DNA of 33,437 bases from Acidimicrobiaceae bacterium (GTDB taxonomy: Bacteria > Actinomycetota > Acidimicrobiia > Acidimicrobiales > RAAP-2): positions 1 to 33,437 of the forward strand of contig DAHUZJ010000044.1 of the NCBI GenBank assembly GCA_027306585.1, in the 5' to 3' direction. Shown here in pieces: positions 29,530-33,437 of the stretch; within the stretch, counting starts at the first letter, position 1, and every line of letters starts with the position of its first letter. The translations under genes were made by a program, and so were the position numbers. Below the pieces are notes generated by a model. That model was not told where the DNA came from, did not search any database, and saw nothing but the letters and a program-made list of their open reading frames with translations.

Positions 29530-31275
29530 GTGGCCCTCGCCCTCACGATCGTGGCGCTCGTCGCCCTCACGGCGATCGCCTGGCGCTTCCTCGGCGCCTA
29601 CATGGTGGCCGTGTACCAGACACGGGTGCACTTCCTCGGGTTCGTCGAGCGCCCGATCTACCGCCTCATCGGCACCAGCCCGGACCGCGAGCAGACCTGG
29701 AAGCGCTACGCCACCTCGCTGCTGGTCTTCTCCGGCGTCTTCCTCCTCGTCGACTACCTGATCTTCCGCATCCAGGGGTCGTTGCCGTTGAACCCGCAGC
29801 ACCTGGGCGCCGTACCTCCGGCGCTGTCGTGGAACACCGCCGTCTCGTTCGTCACCAACACCAACTGGCAGAACTACGCCGGCGAGACGACCATGTCGTA
29901 CTTCTCCCAGATGGGCGCGCTGATGGTGCAGCAGTTCGTGTCGGCCGCCGTCGGGATCGCGGTGGCCATCGCCCTCGTCCGGGGCTTCGCGCGCAAGGGG
30001 TCGACCACCATCGGCAATTTCTGGGTCGACACCGTGCGCGGCTGCCTGTACGTGCTCTTCCCGATCGCCTTCGTGTTCGGCATCGTGTTCGTCGGCCAGG
30101 GGGCGGTGCAGACCCTCGCCGGTCCCGCCCACGTCAAGGACGTCCTGAACGGGGTGACCCAGGTGATCGCCCTCGGGCCGGTCGGCTTCATGGAGGCGAT
30201 CAAGCAGCTCGGCACCAACGGGGGCGGGTTCTTCAACGCCAACGGCGCCCACCCCTTCGAGAACCCGACCGGGCTCACCAACCTCCTGTCCATGGTGCTC
30301 ATCCTGTGCATCCCGGTCGCCCTCACCTACGTGTTCGGCAAGATGGTGGGCGCCCTGCGCCAGGGCGTGGCCGTCCTGGCGGCGATGACGCTGATCTTCG
30401 GGGCGTGGACGGCGTTCACCGCCTACGCCGAGCACCAGGGCAACCCGGCGGTGGCGGCCGCCGGGATCACCCACCAGCCCACGGGCAACATGGAGGGCAA
30501 GGAGGTGCGGTTCGGGGACACCCAGTCCGCCCTCTACGACGTCACCTCCACCCAGACGTCCACCGGTTCGGTGGACGGCTCCAACGACTCGTACACGCCC
30601 ATCGGAGGCTTCGGGCTCCTCACGGGGATGATGCTCGGCGAGGTCAGCCCGGGCGGCGTGGGCAGCGGGCTGTACACGATCCTCTTGTTCGCCATCATCG
30701 CCGTGTTCATCGGCGGCCTCATGATCGGGCGAACGCCCGAGTACCTGGGCAAGAAGATCCAGGCGCGCGAGGTGAAGCTGGCCGGGTTCGGCATCCTCGT
30801 GATGCCGATCACCGTGCTCGTGCTCGCCGGGATCGCCGTGTCCATCCATGCCGGGCGCGCCGGAGCCCTCAACGGGGGACCCCACGGCTTCAGCGAGATC
30901 CTGTACGCCTTCACCTCGCAGGCCAACAACAACGGCTCCGCCTTCGCCGGCCTGACAGGCAACCACGCCTTCTACAACGTCACGGGTGGGATCGCGATGC
31001 TGATGGGGCGCTTCGCCATCATCGTGCCGACCCTCGCGCTGGCCGGCGCCCTGGCGGCCAAGAACCTCGTGCCGGTGTCGGCGGGGACCTTCCGGACCGA
31101 CAACACCATGTTCGTCGGCCTGCTCATCGGGGCCATCCTCATCGTCGGCGGTCTCACGTTCTTCCCGGCGGTGGCCCTCGGTCCTATCGTCGAGCAGCTG
31201 TCGCGCGGCAAGTTCTTCGGCCTGGCGCTGCCGCACCTCGCCGGTCTCGTCCACTGGAGGCTCCTGCTGCCATGA
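29530..31275 (+). CDS. kdpA: KdpA, K+-binding channel subunit
   Basis: A 581-residue membrane subunit of the high-affinity potassium pump KdpFABC, where it forms the selectivity filter on the extracytoplasmic side. All four filter loops are present: '[14 protein letters not shown]' (~108-121), '[20 protein letters not shown]', '[20 protein letters not shown]' and '[13 protein letters not shown]'. Length is normal. GTG 29530 is the start, just before the first membrane helix and 12 bases after kdpF. The stop overlaps the kdpB start (ATGA). Expression is expected at low external K+ or osmotic stress; the usual regulator pair kdpD/kdpE is not in this window and would lie past the right edge or elsewhere. 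Confidence 0.97.
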   Translation: MALALTIVALVALTAIAWRFLGAYMVAVYQTRVHFLGFVERPIYRLIGTSPDREQTWKRYATSLLVFSGVFLLVDYLIFRIQGSLPLNPQHLGAVPPALSWNTAVSFVTNTNWQNYAGETTMSYFSQMGALMVQQFVSAAVGIAVAIALVRGFARKGSTTIGNFWVDTVRGCLYVLFPIAFVFGIVFVGQGAVQTLAGPAHVKDVLNGVTQVIALGPVGFMEAIKQLGTNGGGFFNANGAHPFENPTGLTNLLSMVLILCIPVALTYVFGKMVGALRQGVAVLAAMTLIFGAWTAFTAYAEHQGNPAVAAAGITHQPTGNMEGKEVRFGDTQSALYDVTSTQTSTGSVDGSNDSYTPIGGFGLLTGMMLGEVSPGGVGSGLYTILLFAIIAVFIGGLMIGRTPEYLGKKIQAREVKLAGFGILVMPITVLVLAGIAVSIHAGRAGALNGGPHGFSEILYAFTSQANNNGSAFAGLTGNHAFYNVTGGIAMLMGRFAIIVPTLALAGALAAKNLVPVSAGTFRTDNTMFVGLLIGAILIVGGLTFFPAVALGPIVEQLSRGKFFGLALPHLAGLVHWRLLLP

Positions 31276-33353
31276 CCGATGCCGCCACCACCGCACCGCC
31301 GCCGACCTCGACCGGCATCGCGGCGCCCGTGGCCCGTGGGGTGGCCGGTCAACGGAGCTTGTTCGACCGGGAGATCCTGCGCTACGCCTTCGGCGAGGCC
31401 TTCAAGAAGCTCGACCCCCGGGTGCAGGTCAAGAACCCGGTGATGTGCATCGTGCTCATCGGCACCGTCGTGACCCTGGCCGAGTCGATCGCCCACCCGA
31501 CGCTCTTCTCGTGGTCGATCACCGCCTGGCTCTTCCTCACGGTGCTCTTCGCCAACTTCGCCGAGGCCATGGCCGAGGGGCGGGGTCGGGCCCAGGCCGA
31601 CACCCTGCGCCGGATGCGCTCGGAGACCGAGGCCCGTCGGCTGCGGTCCGACGGGGTGGAGGAGCGCGTCGCTGCCGCCGACCTCGCCCGGGGCGACCTG
31701 GTGGTGTGCGAGGTGGGGGACCTCATCCCCTCCGACGGGGACATCGTCGAGGGCGTCGCCTCCGTGGACGAGTCGGCGATCACGGGGGAGTCGGCGCCGG
31801 TGATCCGCGAGTCGGGTGGCGACCGATCGGCGGTCACCGGCGGGACGAAGGTCCTCTCGGACCGCATCGTCGTCCGCATCACGGCCGAGCGGGGCAAGAC
31901 CTTCATGGACCGGATGATCGCCTTGGTGGAGGGGGCCAGCCGGCAGAAGACGCCCAACGAGATCGCCCTCACCATCCTGCTGTCCGTCCTCACGATCGTG
32001 TTCCTGCCGGTGGTGGTGGTGTTGCGGCCGTTCGGTCACTACGCCGGCGCCACCGTGTCGATCGTGGTGCTGGTGTCGCTCCTCGTGTGCCTGATCCCGA
32101 CGACCATCGGGGCCTTGCTGTCGGCGATCGGCATCGCCGGGATGGACCGGCTCGTACAGCGCAATGTCCTGGCCATGAGCGGGCGAGCCGTCGAGGCGGC
32201 CGGCGACGTCCAGACGCTCCTCCTGGACAAGACCGGGACGATCACCCTCGGCAACCGCATGGCCTCGGCGTTCCACCCGGTCGGGGGCCACCGCGAGGAG
32301 GAGGTGGCGGACGCTGCCCAACTGGCGTCGCTGGCCGACGAGACGCCGGAGGGCCGGTCCGTCGTGGTCCTGGCCAAGGAGCGGTTCGGGATCCGTGAGC
32401 GCGAGCTGACCGCAGGGCACGAGTTCGTGCCGTTCTCGGCCACCACCCGGATGTCGGGCCTCGACGTGGACGGGCGGCAGATCCGCAAGGGGGCCGCGGA
32501 GGCCGTCCGGCGGTGGGTGACCGAGCAAGGGGGGACCCCGCCCGAGGGTCTCGACCAGGTGGTCGACGGGATCGCCCGGCAGGGGTCGACGCCGCTCGTC
32601 GTCGCCGACGGACCGGAGGTCCTGGGCGTGATCGAGCTCAAGGACGTGGTCAAGACCGGGATCAGGGAGCGCTTCGCCGAGATGCGGGCGGCGGGGATCC
32701 GTACGGTGATGATCACCGGCGACAACCCGCTCACCGCGGCCGCCATCGCCCAGGAGGCGGGCGTGGACGACTTCCTGGCCGAGGCGACCCCCGAGGCCAA
32801 GCTCGAGCTGATCCGGGCCGAGCAGGAAGGCGGGCGGCTGGTCGCCATGACCGGCGATGGCACCAACGACGCCCCGGCCCTGGCGCAGGCCGACGTCGGA
32901 GTCGCCATGAACACGGGGACGACCGCTGCCAAGGAGGCCGGCAACATGGTCGACCTCGACTCCAATCCCACCAAGCTCATCACAATCGTCGAGATCGGCA
33001 AGCAGCTGCTCATCACCCGCGGCTCGCTGACCACCTTCTCGATCGCCAACGACATCGCCAAGTACTTCGCCATCATCCCGGCGCTGTTCGTGGCCACCTA
33101 TCCACAGCTGAAGACGCTCAACATCATGGGCCTGCACAGCCCGACCAGCGCCGTGCTCTCGGCGGTGATCTTCAACGCCCTCGTGATCGTGGCGCTGATC
33201 CCGCTGGCACTGCGAGGGGTGCGGTGGCGGCCGAGCGGGGCCCAGGCGATCCTCCGCCGCAACGTCCTCGTTTACGGCGTGGGCGGGATCATCGTGCCGT
33301 TCGCCGGCATCAAGCTCATCGACCTGTTCCTCACGGCCGTCCACTGGTACTGA
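31272..33353 (+). CDS. kdpB: KdpB, P-type ATPase subunit
   Basis: A 693-residue catalytic subunit that couples ATP hydrolysis to potassium uptake. Seen in order: actuator domain with '[19 protein letters not shown]' (TGES at 171-174; the Ser in this motif is an inhibitory phosphorylation site in E. coli KdpB), membrane helix with '[18 protein letters not shown]', phosphorylation site '[14 protein letters not shown]' (D319), nucleotide-binding domain with '[14 protein letters not shown]' and '[12 protein letters not shown]', then '[20 protein letters not shown]' and '[19 protein letters not shown]'. Nothing is missing. ATG 31272 overlaps the kdpA stop. The N-terminus (~1-28) is a little longer than in enterobacteria and Ala/Thr/Pro-rich. 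Confidence 0.97.
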   Translation: MTDAATTAPPPTSTGIAAPVARGVAGQRSLFDREILRYAFGEAFKKLDPRVQVKNPVMCIVLIGTVVTLAESIAHPTLFSWSITAWLFLTVLFANFAEAMAEGRGRAQADTLRRMRSETEARRLRSDGVEERVAAADLARGDLVVCEVGDLIPSDGDIVEGVASVDESAITGESAPVIRESGGDRSAVTGGTKVLSDRIVVRITAERGKTFMDRMIALVEGASRQKTPNEIALTILLSVLTIVFLPVVVVLRPFGHYAGATVSIVVLVSLLVCLIPTTIGALLSAIGIAGMDRLVQRNVLAMSGRAVEAAGDVQTLLLDKTGTITLGNRMASAFHPVGGHREEEVADAAQLASLADETPEGRSVVVLAKERFGIRERELTAGHEFVPFSATTRMSGLDVDGRQIRKGAAEAVRRWVTEQGGTPPEGLDQVVDGIARQGSTPLVVADGPEVLGVIELKDVVKTGIRERFAEMRAAGIRTVMITGDNPLTAAAIAQEAGVDDFLAEATPEAKLELIRAEQEGGRLVAMTGDGTNDAPALAQADVGVAMNTGTTAAKEAGNMVDLDSNPTKLITIVEIGKQLLITRGSLTTFSIANDIAKYFAIIPALFVATYPQLKTLNIMGLHSPTSAVLSAVIFNALVIVALIPLALRGVRWRPSGAQAILRRNVLVYGVGGIIVPFAGIKLIDLFLTAVHWY

Positions 33354-33364
33354 GAGGTCTCCGG

Positions 33365-33437
33365 ATGCTCACCTACGTGCGCCGTTCGCTGCTGCTGGCC
33401 CTGGTGCTCATCGCGCTCCTCGGCTTCGCCTACGGGT
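33365..33437 (+). CDS. kdpC: KdpC, 5' end only
   Basis: The gene is cut by the window edge after 24 codons. The start ATG 33365 follows GAGAGGT, 11 bases after the kdpB stop. The visible product, 'MLTYVRRSLLLALVLIALLG' then Phe-Ala-Tyr-Gly, is the N-terminal membrane anchor expected of KdpC, the subunit that increases the ATP affinity of the complex. Identity rests mainly on position in the kdpFABC order. Confidence 0.85.
   Translation, partial: MLTYVRRSLLLALVLIALLGFAYG

Noticed and set aside
29508-33353. A 1281-codon frame across kdpA and kdpB, suggesting a KdpA-KdpB fusion
   Set aside because: The first half is an out-of-frame shadow of kdpA with no KdpA motifs. kdpA itself ends at 31275 in its own frame, and kdpB begins at 31272.

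Overview
The window is very GC-rich bacterial chromosome (strong G/C at third codon positions, many GTG starts). It carries actinobacterial-type genes throughout: an OmpR/HisKA two-component pair, a caa3-type CtaG protein, a mycothiol-type MDMPI_N protein, TreY/TreZ, and Kdp with the small KdpF subunit. The C-terminal tandem repeats built on 'YWEVAxDGGIFxFG' in the secreted protein at 12141-14186 are, to my knowledge, common in Acidimicrobiia. I infer an uncultured or soil Acidimicrobiia-like actinobacterium; the class is an inference, the phylum is fairly safe. No phage, insertion sequence, CRISPR array or integrase was seen.

Layout. 1-606: 3' part of a family 2 glycosyltransferase. 916-2935 (+): a SnoaL/NTF2-like protein and a membrane PAS-GGDEF diguanylate cyclase. 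2962-8043 (-): treZ-treY, which make trehalose from the reducing ends of alpha-glucans, followed by an MDMPI_N/DinB-like gene. 8199-11369 (+): ammonium transporter, DEDDh exonuclease and zinc alcohol dehydrogenase. 11415-11490: tRNA-Val(GAC), then a decayed sulfatase fragment. 12141-15232 (+): a secreted PQQ-like beta-propeller with five C-terminal repeats, then a CtaG-like protein. 15263-19491 (-): apparent operon of a divergent ApbE, a Ser/Thr/Gly/Pro-rich membrane-anchored protein, a histidine kinase and a response regulator. 19785-22907 (-): a secreted AcpA/phospholipase C-type phosphoesterase and an FNT-family channel. 22977-25819 (+): CaiB/BaiF CoA-transferase and MFS transporter. 25651-27085 (-): small anchored protein, ferric-reductase-like heme membrane protein and 3Fe-4S ferredoxin. 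27304-28482 (+): two small membrane proteins. 28493-29253 (-): two more small membrane proteins. 29348-33437 (+): a 27-residue micro-ORF, then kdpF, kdpA, kdpB and the start of kdpC, cut by the window edge.

How the genes fit together. Several neighbours are tightly coupled by 4-base stop/start overlaps (treZ/treY, kinase/regulator, anchored protein/heme protein, the 28.5 kb membrane pair, micro-ORF/kdpF, kdpA/kdpB), so these units are probably co-translated. Trehalose synthesis and Kdp potassium uptake are both classic osmotic-response functions, but the window shows no direct link between them. The most interesting parts are the anchored protein / heme membrane protein / ferredoxin unit, the ApbE-associated two-component operon with competing hairpins at its second gene, the Amt with glutamate at the first twin-histidine position, the micro-ORF that leads the kdp operon, and the repeat-bearing secreted beta-propeller. 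I see strong small modules but no clear evidence for a wholly new large system.
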